A stretch of 64,000 nt of DNA from Clostridium omnivorum (lineage in GTDB: Bacteria; Bacillota; Clostridia; Clostridiales; Clostridiaceae). The notes beneath the pieces are model-generated. The model did no database searches. It was not told the DNA's origin and saw only the letters and a list, made by a program, of their open reading frames with translations. The translations under genes were made by a program, and so were the position numbers. This document shows, one piece after another, positions 36,910 to 45,226 of the stretch. Positions within the stretch are counted from its first letter, which is position 1. Each line of letters begins with the position of its first letter. Where the stretch lies: the NCBI RefSeq assembly GCF_026012015.1, contig NZ_BRXR01000001.1, positions 2,050,001 to 2,114,000 of the forward strand. Direction: 5' to 3'.

Positions 36910-37353
36910 ATGAAAGAGTATTTTATGAATGAGGCGTTAAAAGAAGCTAGAAGAGCACTTATAATGAAAGAGGTTCCAGTTGGAGCAGTTATTGTTAAGG
37001 ATGGAAGAGTAATTTCAAGAGCCCATAATTTAAAGGAAACACTGTCAGATCCAACTGCACATGCTGAAATACTAGCCATAAGAAGTGCCTGTGAAAACTT
37101 AAATAACTGGAGATTAAATGGGTGTGAAATGTATGTCACACTAGAGCCATGTGCCATGTGCGCATCAGCAATAGCTCAAGCTAGAATTTCAAAACTTTGT
37201 ATAGGAACTTTTGATCCTACAGCAGGAGCCTGTGGATCTGTAATAGACCTCCTTGGAACAAATAGCTTAAATTATTGTGTCCCAGTAGAATGGATGTATA
37301 ATGAGGAAAGCAGTATAATATTAAAAGAGTTTTTTAAGATGAAAAGACAATAA
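36910..37353 (+). CDS. tadA: tRNA-specific adenosine deaminase
   Basis: Deaminates A34 to inosine in tRNA-Arg(ACG), present at 20492. 147 residues with the CDA zinc fold: 'PTAHAEILAIR' (zinc His and catalytic Glu) and 'LEPCAMCASAIAQARI' (two zinc Cys). Start at 36910 after GGAGTG. In many clostridia it lies close to tRNA-Ser, the SRP RNA gene and dnaX. Confidence 0.95.
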   Translation: MKEYFMNEALKEARRALIMKEVPVGAVIVKDGRVISRAHNLKETLSDPTAHAEILAIRSACENLNNWRLNGCEMYVTLEPCAMCASAIAQARISKLCIGTFDPTAGACGSVIDLLGTNSLNYCVPVEWMYNEESSIILKEFFKMKRQ

Positions 37354-37365
37354 TTATAATAACAA

Positions 37366-37394
37366 TTGATTTAAACCAAGTAAAATAGTATAAT
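37366..37394 (+). promoter_or_regulatory. Promoter of tRNA-Ser(CGA)
   Basis: TTGATT (37366-37371), 17-base spacer, TATAAT (37389-37394), 17 bases before the tRNA. Confidence 0.8.
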
Positions 37395-37411
37395 TATTTT
37401 GTTCTATATAA

Positions 37412-37504
37412 GGAGAGATGTCCGAGTGGTCTATGGTACCTGACTCGAAATCAGGCGTATGGTTTATTGCCGTACCAAGGGTTCAAATCCCTTTCTCTCC
37501 GCCA
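37412..37504 (+). tRNA. tRNA-Ser (anticodon CGA)
   Basis: Class II tRNA, 93 bases, acceptor GGAGAGA/TCTCTCC, anticodon loop CTCGAAA, long variable arm and encoded GCCA. A decayed copy of its 3' two-thirds with the same kind of terminator lies at 41577-41684. Confidence 0.95.
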
Positions 37505-37510
37505 AAATTC

Positions 37511-37543
37511 AAATCCTTAGCAAGTTTTTGCTAGGGATTTTTT
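37511..37543 (+). terminator. Terminator of tRNA-Ser(CGA)
   Basis: AAATCCTTAGCA / TGCTAGGGATTT hairpin with one G-T pair, ending in T. The following spacer to 37866 is AT-rich with no gene. Confidence 0.88.
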
Positions 37544-37780
37544 GTATGGAAATGGGTTTAGTCATCCACTTGATGACCAAATAGAAAACAAAATGAGAAT
37601 AAATAATAAAATAGAATTTAAAATAATAATTTTAGAATATTGAATTGGGAAACTCATATGGGTAGCCTAAATAATACTTTTGAATTACGTTTTTAGTAAA
37701 GTTTAAATTTAAAGGAAAAAAGTGTATATAACGAATATTTTGATGAAATGGTAAGAATTATAGTATTTAATGAATGATAA

Positions 37781-37789
37781 TGGTATAAT
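37781..37789 (+). promoter_or_regulatory. Extended -10 promoter of the agr-type operon
   Basis: TGGTATAAT, a perfect TGnTATAAT extended -10, 78 bases before the DUF5317 gene. No clear -35, as is usual for such promoters. Confidence 0.55.
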
Positions 37790-37866
37790 ATAATTATTTG
37801 AGGAAAAAATAGTAAGCTATTAATTTGACAAAAATAAAGATATCGTAAAATTAAGGGGTATGCATT

Positions 37867-38442
37867 ATGATAGAAACCATAATCATAGCTATGTTGGTGG
37901 CAAAAATAAGAGGGTACAAATTAAAACCTATCTTTTTGTCTTGGGAAGTATATCCTATATTGGCCTTTGCAGGTTTATATATGTTTTTAAATATGGAAGT
38001 ATTCCTTGGAAATTATAACTTTATAAAATATGCGGGGATATTAGAAACCATTTATATTTGTACATTTCTAATTTTAATTTATTGGTACAAGCAATATGTT
38101 AGTGCAATTATTGGGTCAATAGCTATTATTATTGGAACATTGCTAAACAAGGTTGCGATATATGCCAATGGTGGTAAAATGCCGGTGTTTCCCACATTAT
38201 CATATATAACTGGTTATGTAAGACCGGATGTTTTTACAAAAGTTAAGGATATACATGTTATGGGAAGTGAAGCTACTAAGCTTATATTTTTAACTGATAT
38301 CGTTGATTTAGGTTATAGTATTTTAAGTATTGGTGATATATTTATAAGATTCTTTGCCTTTATTATTATTTACAGTTGTATCAAAAGTGCTAATAATATT
38401 AAAGAAAAAGTAGATGATGATGTAATTGGAAGCACTGTATAG
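37867..38442 (+). CDS. DUF5317 membrane protein, first gene of the agr-type operon
   Basis: A 191-residue polytopic membrane protein with about five hydrophobic segments. The family feature 'IYANGGKMPVFP' (Asn-Gly-Gly-x-Met-Pro) matches 'FLNGGAMPVG' in the second DUF5317 protein of this window (54559), as does the C-terminal 'DIVDLGYSILSIGDIFIRF' versus 'FITNLAISIGDIVAAIG'. Function unknown. AAGGGG precedes the start. It leads an operon with a small membrane protein, AgrB and AgrD. A role in peptide signalling is possible from context only. Confidence 0.8.
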   Translation: MIETIIIAMLVAKIRGYKLKPIFLSWEVYPILAFAGLYMFLNMEVFLGNYNFIKYAGILETIYICTFLILIYWYKQYVSAIIGSIAIIIGTLLNKVAIYANGGKMPVFPTLSYITGYVRPDVFTKVKDIHVMGSEATKLIFLTDIVDLGYSILSIGDIFIRFFAFIIIYSCIKSANNIKEKVDDDVIGSTV

Positions 38443-38473
38443 AACATAATTTTTTACTAAGGAGAAAAAGTCT

Positions 38474-38962
38474 ATGCTAAAATTGTCATTTTTAGAATTG
38501 ATAATAAGAGGAATTCCAGAAGACTTAGTATTTTTTTTAGCAGTTTATACATTCACAAAAATTAAGGTTGAAAAAAAGAGATATTTAATCTCTGTTATAA
38601 TTCAATCTATAATTGTGTATCTTATTAGATTCCTTCCAATTCAAAATGGAGCGGATTCAATATTAAATTTGATTTTATTAATATTGTTGAGCGTATATGT
38701 AAATGAAATTGAAATAATTCAAGCTATTAAAGCAGGAATTATTATAATGCTATGTGAATTTATAAGTGAAGGTATAAACGTATTTTTTATTCAGTTTATA
38801 CTAAAAAAAGATTTAAATTCTATTTTTAGAGATCCAATGTTAAAAATATTATATTCAAGCCCTTCATTATTGATTTTTGCATGCTTTGTAATTATTTATT
38901 ATTTATTATTATGGAAAAGAAAAGAGTTGAAGAATATTTCATATGGAAAAGTTGACGAATAA
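38474..38962 (+). CDS. Small polytopic membrane protein before AgrB
   Basis: A 162-residue protein with about five hydrophobic helices and little soluble sequence. Size and position recall the membrane sensor part of AgrC without its kinase domain ('LIIRGIPEDLVFFLAVYTF' is faintly like AgrC-type N-termini), but I cannot confirm homology. AAGGAGAAA precedes the ATG. Its end overlaps the agrB start by 20 bases, so the two are translationally coupled. Candidate accessory or receptor protein for the AgrD peptide. Confidence 0.6.
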   Translation: MLKLSFLELIIRGIPEDLVFFLAVYTFTKIKVEKKRYLISVIIQSIIVYLIRFLPIQNGADSILNLILLILLSVYVNEIEIIQAIKAGIIIMLCEFISEGINVFFIQFILKKDLNSIFRDPMLKILYSSPSLLIFACFVIIYYLLLWKRKELKNISYGKVDE

Positions 38963-39611
38963 TATTGCTGATAAAGTTGCAGCAGAATTAAAACTTGATA
39001 ATGATAATAAAGAAGTAATCTCCTATGGAATGTTTGCGGTAATACATATAGCTCTATCCATAATTCTTGTTATTATTTTTGGTTTAATATTTCACGTTAC
39101 CATAGAGGCTCTTATAGTATGTTTTGCAGGAGCTATATTAAGAAAATATTCTGGAGGTGCTCATGCAAATTCACCAGGTAATTGTGCTGCTATAGGAACC
39201 ATTATTTGCATTGGACTATCACTGTTTTTTTCCGCAATAATTGGTCCTGTAATTACTTCTAGTGTATTAATTTTATTAGGAATGTGTATTTTTGGAGTTT
39301 CTTATTATTTTATTTATAAGTTAGCTCCAGTAGATAGCGCTGCAAAGCCAATAAAGTCAAAAGAAAAGAAAGCCAGGATGAAAAAAGGTTCTATTTTTGT
39401 ATTATGTATTTATATAGTAGTCGTTATTATTAATGTAGCTATCAATATTTTTTCAAGGGATAAGAGATTTTTGGTTTATTCTCTATGTGTATATGGAGGA
39501 GTGGTTTGGCAGGTGTTTACACTAACTAAACTTGGTCATAGTACAGTAAATAAAATAGATTCCTTTTTAAATAATATTTTAAGAATTATAAAAAAGGGGG
39601 AAGTACAATGA
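38943..39611 (+). CDS. agrB: AgrB-type peptide-processing membrane protease
   Basis: A 222-residue cysteine endopeptidase that cleaves the tail of AgrD and helps form the thiolactone ring. Catalytic H74 and C81 lie in 'LRKYSGGAHANSPGNCAAIG', at nearly the same places as in the staphylococcal protein. There are about five membrane helices, with a basic cytosolic loop 'KSKEKKARMKKG'. The TGA overlaps the agrD ATG (ATGA). No agrC or agrA follows. Confidence 0.93.
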   Translation: MEKLTNNIADKVAAELKLDNDNKEVISYGMFAVIHIALSIILVIIFGLIFHVTIEALIVCFAGAILRKYSGGAHANSPGNCAAIGTIICIGLSLFFSAIIGPVITSSVLILLGMCIFGVSYYFIYKLAPVDSAAKPIKSKEKKARMKKGSIFVLCIYIVVVIINVAINIFSRDKRFLVYSLCVYGGVVWQVFTLTKLGHSTVNKIDSFLNNILRIIKKGEVQ

Positions 39612-39733
39612 AAAAAAGAATGTTACTTTTAGTTGCTTCTGTTGCAACTTTGGTTGCTGCAATGGTAGCTTCATCAGCATGTTATTTTTTCAACTATCAG
39701 CCAGAAGAGCCAAAGTGCTTAAGAGAAGACTAG
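39608..39733 (+). CDS. agrD: AgrD-type cyclic peptide precursor
   Basis: A 41-residue propeptide. It has an amphipathic leader beginning MKKRMLLL, then 'SSACYFFNYQ', then the acidic tail 'PEEPKCLRED' required for AgrB recognition. Aligning the tail with staphylococcal AgrD puts the C-terminal cleavage after Asn29, giving a five-residue ring C25-Y-F-F-N with a thiolactone. A second Cys in the tail (C36) is unusual. GGGGGAAG (39595-39602) is its ribosome site. It starts inside the agrB stop codon. Confidence 0.88.
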   Translation: MKKRMLLLVASVATLVAAMVASSACYFFNYQPEEPKCLRED

Positions 39734-39737
39734 ACAA

Positions 39738-39767
39738 AAGGTCGGTTTTACCGACCTTGCTATTTTT
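39738..39767 (+). terminator. Hairpin between agrD and the GGDEF-HD-GYP gene
   Basis: AAGGTCGG-TTTTA-CCGACCTT then GCTATTTTTAG, five bases after the agrD stop. Likely a partial terminator, leaving the next gene at lower or separate expression. Confidence 0.75.
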
Positions 39768-39791
39768 AGTTTAATATAAGGTAGTGAAGAT

Positions 39792-41474
39792 ATGAATAAA
39801 ACTTATGATGAAAGAAAGCAAATAAATGACATAGTATCCGTAGTAAAATTATGTTCATTATTATTCTCAGGAATGGGGATTTTTAAGTATGTTTTAAATT
39901 ATTATAAAATTACTGGAGATAATTCAAATGATACTCTAGCAATGGATGTAATTATTGTAGCAGTGCTGGTTTTAACGCTTATTTACTTTATATGGACCTT
40001 TTCCACTACTAAAAAATTTAATGAAAAAAACATTACAAGAATTCAAATAGCAGAATCTTATTTATTCGTTTTAATATTCTTCATAATTATATTTCTTACG
40101 GATTCGTATAAGAGTGATTTTAAATTTTTATTTTTATTTATAATAATAACCACAACCATACAATCCGGCATGAAACAAGGAATAACAATTGCTTTTGTTT
40201 CTTCAAGTATATTGCTCATAATGGATTTGATATATGGTCCACATTCGTCAGAAAACATATATTTTGAAAAGGATTTGATAACAGCTGGAGTTTTTATACT
40301 TACAGCATGGACACTAGGCTTTTATGTGAAAACCGAAAGCGACCATATAAAAAAGCTTGAAAATTTGGCAAATGAAGATGGACTTACTGAAGTTTACAAC
40401 CATAGGTTTTTTCATGATGCTTTAAGAGAGAAATTAACAGCATGTGAAAAGGATAATAAGCCTATTTCGCTGATATTTATAGATATAGACTATTTCAAAT
40501 ATTATAATGATTTGAATGGCCATCAAAAGGGTGATCAGGTACTAAAAACTATAGGGTCTCTGCTAAAAAGTAGTGTAAGAGATGGAGATGTTGTGGCAAG
40601 ATACGGTGGGGAAGAATTTTCTATTATACTACCTGATACTTTGGAACAGGATGCAATTATAATAGCTGAAAATATAAGAAAAAAAATAGAAGAATCTTAT
40701 TTTGAAGGTGAAGAACATCAGCCTAATGGAAAGCTAACTGCCTCCATAGGAGTATCTGTTTATCCTGACAAGGCTAAAAGTGATGTTGAACTTATAAAAT
40801 CTGCAGATGATGCTCTTTATAGAGCTAAATTCTTTAACAAAAACAGAGTTGAAGCATATCATTCTATACTAGATGAGTTAAAAGAGGATATAGATGATAA
40901 AAATATAGACCTTGTTACTTCTATAAAGACATTAATAAGCGTTATTAATGCTAAAGATAGATATACCTATGGTCACGTTGAAAGAGTGGTTATTTATAGT
41001 AGGTTAATTGCAGATAAGCTGGGACTTAGTGAGAAAGATAAAAAGAAGCTAATATATGGAGCCTATATGCATGATATTGGTAAGATTAATATTTCCGAAG
41101 AAATATTAAATAAAAAGATGCCACTAACTAAGGATGAATGGGAAATGTTAAAGCTGCATCCAGTAAATGGGGTTGAAATTATAAAGCCTGTTGAATCGCT
41201 GATGGATATCTCTCCTCTAATATTACATCATCACGAAAGATATGATGGAAATGGTTATCCCGGAAATCTAAAGGAAGAGGAAATACCTTATCTTGCTAGA
41301 GTTTTGACAGTTGTGGATAGTTATGATGCTATGACATCTAATAGACCATATTCAAAACCAAAAACTCAGGAGGAAGCAATTGCAGAGTTAAAAAAATGCA
41401 GCGGCACTCAGTTCGATTCTTCTATAGTTGATGCATTTGTAGAAGTTATTAAAGAAAATAATATTGATTATTAG
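39792..41474 (+). CDS. Membrane GGDEF plus HD-GYP protein
   Basis: A 560-residue dual c-di-GMP enzyme. Residues about 15-180 form five to six membrane helices with no recognisable ligand domain. Residues about 195-355 are a GGDEF cyclase with an intact 'RYGGEEFSIILP' and an RDGD inhibitory site five residues before it. Residues about 365-555 are an HD-GYP phosphodiesterase with 'HDIGKINISEEIL' and 'HHERYDGNGYP'. Both activities look intact. It lies 58 bases after agrD, and no kinase is present, so its membrane part is a candidate receptor for the peptide (inference). Confidence 0.92.
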   Translation: MNKTYDERKQINDIVSVVKLCSLLFSGMGIFKYVLNYYKITGDNSNDTLAMDVIIVAVLVLTLIYFIWTFSTTKKFNEKNITRIQIAESYLFVLIFFIIIFLTDSYKSDFKFLFLFIIITTTIQSGMKQGITIAFVSSSILLIMDLIYGPHSSENIYFEKDLITAGVFILTAWTLGFYVKTESDHIKKLENLANEDGLTEVYNHRFFHDALREKLTACEKDNKPISLIFIDIDYFKYYNDLNGHQKGDQVLKTIGSLLKSSVRDGDVVARYGGEEFSIILPDTLEQDAIIIAENIRKKIEESYFEGEEHQPNGKLTASIGVSVYPDKAKSDVELIKSADDALYRAKFFNKNRVEAYHSILDELKEDIDDKNIDLVTSIKTLISVINAKDRYTYGHVERVVIYSRLIADKLGLSEKDKKKLIYGAYMHDIGKINISEEILNKKMPLTKDEWEMLKLHPVNGVEIIKPVESLMDISPLILHHHERYDGNGYPGNLKEEEIPYLARVLTVVDSYDAMTSNRPYSKPKTQEEAIAELKKCSGTQFDSSIVDAFVEVIKENNIDY

Positions 41475-41576
41475 ATTAATCTATGGGAATGCACTGGGAT
41501 GTAGTTAGGTATAACTGCTATTAGCTTGTTCTAGGAGTATAATACGAAATAATAACATGTAAAAACAAAAAGTCTT

Positions 41577-41645
41577 TGAAATAACTCTTAATCAGGCGTA
41601 ATGGTAATACCGGTATCAAGGGGCAAAGTCACTTTTTCTTCGCCA
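41577..41645 (+). pseudogene. Decayed tRNA-Ser(CGA) copy
   Basis: From the anticodon stem to the CCA end it follows the tRNA at 37412: 'ATCAGGCGTA' is identical, 'TATCAAGGGG' matches 'TACCAAGGGT', and the 3' end 'TTCGCCAAAAT' matches 'TCCGCCAAAAT'. By eye it is about 75-80% identical over some 65 bases with one or two small indels. The 5' half is not recognisable, and the acceptor stem cannot form. Confidence 0.7.
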
Positions 41646-41653
41646 AAATAAGG

Positions 41654-41684
41654 GCTCTAGCAAAATTTGCTGGAGCTTTTTTTT
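41654..41684 (+). terminator. Terminator behind the decayed tRNA-Ser
   Basis: GCTCTAGCA-AAATT-TGCTGGAGC then eight T. It has the same loop position and spacing as the one behind the intact tRNA-Ser(CGA), and serves the GGDEF-HD-GYP gene. Confidence 0.88.
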
Positions 41685-41790
41685 ATGGATTATTGATTTA
41701 CTTTAGTATATAATTATCAAAAAGAAGTTAAAGAAAAAAATGAAGATACGATAATATTAATAATAAAATACTTTTGATAGGAGAATATAG

Positions 41791-43338
41791 ATGAAAAACA
41801 GAAGAATAAAGGTGTTATCGTTAATGTTTGTTTTGATAAACTTATTTGTAAGCTTTAATGTGATGCCAGCTGCTGCAGCTGCAACAGGCACAGATACAAG
41901 TGGTTTTACTTGGCAGTCTGATGATGGAGTGACATATTCCATAACAGGTTATAATGGTAGCGACACAAATATTATAATACCTAGTTCTATAGATGGACAT
42001 ACGGTTACGAGTATAGCTAGTAATGCTTTTAAAAATAAATCATTAACTAGTGTAGTAATTCCTAATACTGTTACAAGTATAGGTGGTTTTGCATTTTACT
42101 ATTGTTCATCTCTTGTAAATATATCAATACCAGATAGTGTAACGAGCATAGGAGACAGTGCATTTGCATATTGTATATCCCTTCCTAATATAACACTTCC
42201 AGTTAATCTTAATAGTATAGGAAATTCAACCTTTCAAGATTGTAAAGCATTAACAGAAATTACAATACCAAATAGTGTTACAAGTATTGGAACCTATGCG
42301 TTTTTCGAGTGCAATTCTCTTACTAATATAACAGTTCCAAATAGTGTCACGTACATTGGTGAAGGTGCATTTAAGGATTGTAAAGCCCTTATATCTGCAC
42401 TAATACCTGATAGTGTATCAAGTGTAGGAAATTATTTGTTTTATAATTGTCAGCGTTTATCAAGTGTAAGATTGTCAAATAATCTTACGAATACAGGAGA
42501 TTTTATATTTTACAATTGTTTCTCTCTTGTAGGAGTTACACTTCCAAGCAACCTCACGAATATTGGAAACAGTGCATTTGAAAATTGTACAGCCCTCACA
42601 AGTATAGCAATTCCAAATGGTGTCACAAGAATTGGATATCGTGCTTTCATTATGTGCAGAGTTCTTTCAAATATAACAATCCCAAACACAGTTAAAACCA
42701 TAGATTTTAATGCATTTGCTCATTGTTATGCTTTTACAAATATTGTAATTCCGGATAGTGTTACAAGTATTGGAGATTATGCATTTTATTATTGTACATC
42801 TTTAACTGAAGTAACTATTCCGCAAAGTGTTAATAGTATTGGCTTTTTAACATTTAATAGTTGTAATTCAAATTTGATAATTAAAGGTTTTGGAGGTTCT
42901 TACGCACAAATGTATGCAGGTAGTAACGGTATTCCGTTCCAAGAACTGGCTACAACTTATACAGTAACATTTAACAGCGAAGGTGGAAGTGGCGTAAACA
43001 GTATACAAGCAGATAATAATACATTAATAGTAGAACCAGCAGCACCATCAAAAACTGGCTATGTCTTCGGTGGTTGGTATAAAGAGGCAGAATGTATAAA
43101 TGTATGGAACTTTGCAATAGATAAAGTAACAGCCAATACAGCGCTGTATGCAAAATGGACAGATATATGCGACGTTGATTTTGATGGTATGGTCAGTGTG
43201 TTAGACTTAGCTTCAGTTGCTAAGAATTATAATACAAATAATACGGATGGAGAATGGAATTCAACCTTTGACTTTAATAAAGATGGAACAATTGACATCT
43301 TTGATTTAGTACTTTGTTCTAAAAAGATAAGTAAATAA
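41791..43338 (+). CDS. Secreted leucine-rich-repeat protein with InlB-type and dockerin-like domains
   Basis: A 515-residue secreted protein. Signal peptide (1-32, 'VMPAAAAATG'). Residues 84-359 hold twelve 23-residue BspA-type leucine-rich repeats ('SLTSVVIPNTVTSIGGFAF' type), most ending in Cys. An InlB B-repeat follows (about 388-455, 'TVTFNSEGGSG' to 'LYAKWT'), and a C-terminal dockerin-like pair of EF-hand loops ends it ('DVDFDGMVSVLDLAS', 'DFNKDGTIDIFDLV'). GATAGGAG precedes the start. Probably surface adhesion or carbohydrate binding; no cohesin gene is in view. Confidence 0.88.
   Translation: MKNRRIKVLSLMFVLINLFVSFNVMPAAAAATGTDTSGFTWQSDDGVTYSITGYNGSDTNIIIPSSIDGHTVTSIASNAFKNKSLTSVVIPNTVTSIGGFAFYYCSSLVNISIPDSVTSIGDSAFAYCISLPNITLPVNLNSIGNSTFQDCKALTEITIPNSVTSIGTYAFFECNSLTNITVPNSVTYIGEGAFKDCKALISALIPDSVSSVGNYLFYNCQRLSSVRLSNNLTNTGDFIFYNCFSLVGVTLPSNLTNIGNSAFENCTALTSIAIPNGVTRIGYRAFIMCRVLSNITIPNTVKTIDFNAFAHCYAFTNIVIPDSVTSIGDYAFYYCTSLTEVTIPQSVNSIGFLTFNSCNSNLIIKGFGGSYAQMYAGSNGIPFQELATTYTVTFNSEGGSGVNSIQADNNTLIVEPAAPSKTGYVFGGWYKEAECINVWNFAIDKVTANTALYAKWTDICDVDFDGMVSVLDLASVAKNYNTNNTDGEWNSTFDFNKDGTIDIFDLVLCSKKISK
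42040..42867 (+). repeat. Twelve 69-bp leucine-rich repeats
   Basis: 23-codon units without gaps, covering residues 84-359 of the secreted protein, with 'IPxSVTSIGxxAFxxC' as the common pattern. Confidence 0.9.
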
Positions 43339-43351
43339 TTTTATTGAAATG

Positions 43352-43389
43352 GGAGTTTTACAATTAAGTTGTGTAAGACTCCTATTTTT
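43352..43389 (+). terminator. Terminator of the leucine-rich-repeat gene
   Basis: GGAGTTTTACA / TGTAAGACTCC (11 bp, one G-T pair), then TATTTTTA. Confidence 0.88.
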
Positions 43390-43401
43390 AATTTGTACTA
43401 A

Positions 43402-43465
43402 TTGACAAGAACAAATAAAAGAAGTATATTAATCGTGGAAACTTTAAAAACTATATTGGTTTCCA
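43402..43465 (+). promoter_or_regulatory. Promoter and operator of the MFS-tetR pair
   Basis: TTGACA (43402-43407), 17-base spacer, TATATT (43425-43430). Then an inverted repeat TGGAAAC (43436-43442) and GTTTCCA (43459-43465) covers the start of transcription; probable binding site of the TetR encoded by the second gene. Confidence 0.7.
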
Positions 43466-43479
43466 AAGGGAGAGAGTAT

Positions 43480-44649
43480 ATGAATAAAAATTATTTTTCA
43501 AGAAAAGAGCTTTTATTTTTAATAACTATCAGTATAGCTTTAGGAATTAGGCAAATGGCTATGACTATGGTTATGCCTTTTATATCTACTTATAGTAAAA
43601 TTTTAGCTTATAGTACTCCAACCTTAGCTGGAGTTGCGCTGGGCATTTTTGGATTGACACAAGCTATATTTCAAATTCCCTTTGGAATATGGAGTGATAA
43701 AGTCGGAAATAAATTAGTTATGCTATTTGGTATAATGGAAGTAGTAATAGGGCTGATTATAGCATATTTGGCGACCAACATCTATTTATTGATATTTGCT
43801 AGAGCCTTGCAGGGGAGTGGGGCTATACTTGCGGTAGGCTATTCATGGGTAACGGGTTCTGTATGTGCTGAAAAAAGACCCAGGGCATTAAGTATCTTAG
43901 GTACCATAATTGGGGTTGCTGCAGCTAGCTCTTTTGCCTTAGGGTCAATAGTTAACAAAATTTTATCTGTAAAAGATATGTTTTTAGTGTGTGCAGCTCT
44001 TATTTTTGTAGTTTGGGTTGTTATTTTGGTATTTCTAAAGGAGGAAGACAATTCAGCTTCTAGCAGTGAAATAGGGGGTAAAATAGACATAAAGGGAAGC
44101 CTTAAGACATTGCTGAGTAATAAGCTATACGTCAGACTCAACTTAGCAGGCTTTATAAATAATTTTATTATGACGGGAGTATTTTTTATAATACCACAGT
44201 ATTTAGATAAGATTACTGGCATGAGCGGCATGTGGAAGGTTTTTATGCCTGCAGTAATAATTGCTGTTATATGCATGAGAAGGGTTATAAGCTTTGTGGA
44301 AAAGGGACACAGCTTAAAAGTTATTGTTATTTCCTATATAATAATTGCTATTGGAGTAGGCTGCTTTTTTAATAAATCATCATTTTATTTTATTCTAATT
44401 GGAGCTATACTTTTTATGACTGGATATATATTATTAAATACTGTAATACCATCAGTAGCTAATGATATAGCTGAGGATAGTTATAGAGGCACTGCAAATG
44501 GAATAATAAATAGCTTTCAATATGTAGGCTCCTTTGTGGGATCTGTTGCTGCAGGAGCTTTATGGAGTAATCATGAAAGTTTAGTTTTAATTGTACTAAT
44601 TGTAATGTCACTACTTGGAGTTGCCACAGTTAAAATAAATATAGAATAG
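43480..44649 (+). CDS. MFS efflux-type transporter
   Basis: A 389-residue protein with twelve predicted helices. Motif A is visible as 'GIWSDKVGNKLVMLFG' and motif C-like 'GTIIGVAAASSFALGSIV' suggests a drug/proton antiporter of the DHA1 group. The ATG at 43480 follows AAAGGGAG. Cotranscribed with the TetR gene ten bases downstream, the standard arrangement for a substrate-induced exporter. Substrate unknown. Confidence 0.88.
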   Translation: MNKNYFSRKELLFLITISIALGIRQMAMTMVMPFISTYSKILAYSTPTLAGVALGIFGLTQAIFQIPFGIWSDKVGNKLVMLFGIMEVVIGLIIAYLATNIYLLIFARALQGSGAILAVGYSWVTGSVCAEKRPRALSILGTIIGVAAASSFALGSIVNKILSVKDMFLVCAALIFVVWVVILVFLKEEDNSASSSEIGGKIDIKGSLKTLLSNKLYVRLNLAGFINNFIMTGVFFIIPQYLDKITGMSGMWKVFMPAVIIAVICMRRVISFVEKGHSLKVIVISYIIIAIGVGCFFNKSSFYFILIGAILFMTGYILLNTVIPSVANDIAEDSYRGTANGIINSFQYVGSFVGSVAAGALWSNHESLVLIVLIVMSLLGVATVKINIE

Positions 44650-44659
44650 AGGAATTAAA

Positions 44660-45226
44660 GTGAAGGATATTATATTAAGGACTGCTGCAGAAAAAATTCA
44701 ATGCTATGGATTAAGAAAATTCACTATGGATGAAATTGCTGAAGAACTGAAAATAAGCAAAAAAACTCTTTATAAATATTTTTCTGGTAAGGATGAGATT
44801 ATTCATGAGTATTTTATTGCCATAGTAAAGAGTGATATAGAGAGCACAGAAGAAGCATTAAAAAAGGCTAATTCTTTATCCGATAAGCTTAATGCTATAG
44901 TTAATTCGTATCATAAATACAAATTACCTGCACATGTCTATGATGAGGCAAGTAAATTTTATAAAAATGAATGGGAAGAAGTGCAGAAGCTAAAAAATTA
45001 TAAATTAGAGCTTATTAATGATATTTTAAAGGCTGCTGTGAATGAGGGCTATTTAAAGAAGGATATCAACCTCAATATAGTAGGAGTAATGCTGGAAAAA
45101 ACCGTTGATACCCTTTTTAGCTACGAATTTTTAAGTGAAAATAACATGACCATACATGAAGCCTCAGATAAGGTAATTAATATATTATTGCACGGAATTA
45201 TGGATGATAGCCAGAAAAAAGATTAA
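44660..45226 (+). CDS. TetR family regulator of the MFS exporter
   Basis: A 188-residue repressor with an N-terminal helix-turn-helix ('FTMDEIAEELKISKKTLYKYFSGKDEII') and a helical ligand domain. It starts with GTG at 44660 after GAGGAATT. Probably binds the TGGAAAC/GTTTCCA site before the operon. Its end overlaps the converging serine-hydrolase gene by four bases. Confidence 0.9.
   Translation: MKDIILRTAAEKIQCYGLRKFTMDEIAEELKISKKTLYKYFSGKDEIIHEYFIAIVKSDIESTEEALKKANSLSDKLNAIVNSYHKYKLPAHVYDEASKFYKNEWEEVQKLKNYKLELINDILKAAVNEGYLKKDINLNIVGVMLEKTVDTLFSYEFLSENNMTIHEASDKVINILLHGIMDDSQKKD

Noticed and set aside
37825-37851. TTGACA and TAAAAT just before the DUF5317 gene as a promoter
   Set aside because: Spacer is 15 bases and transcription would start after the ribosome site; the extended -10 at 37781 fits better.
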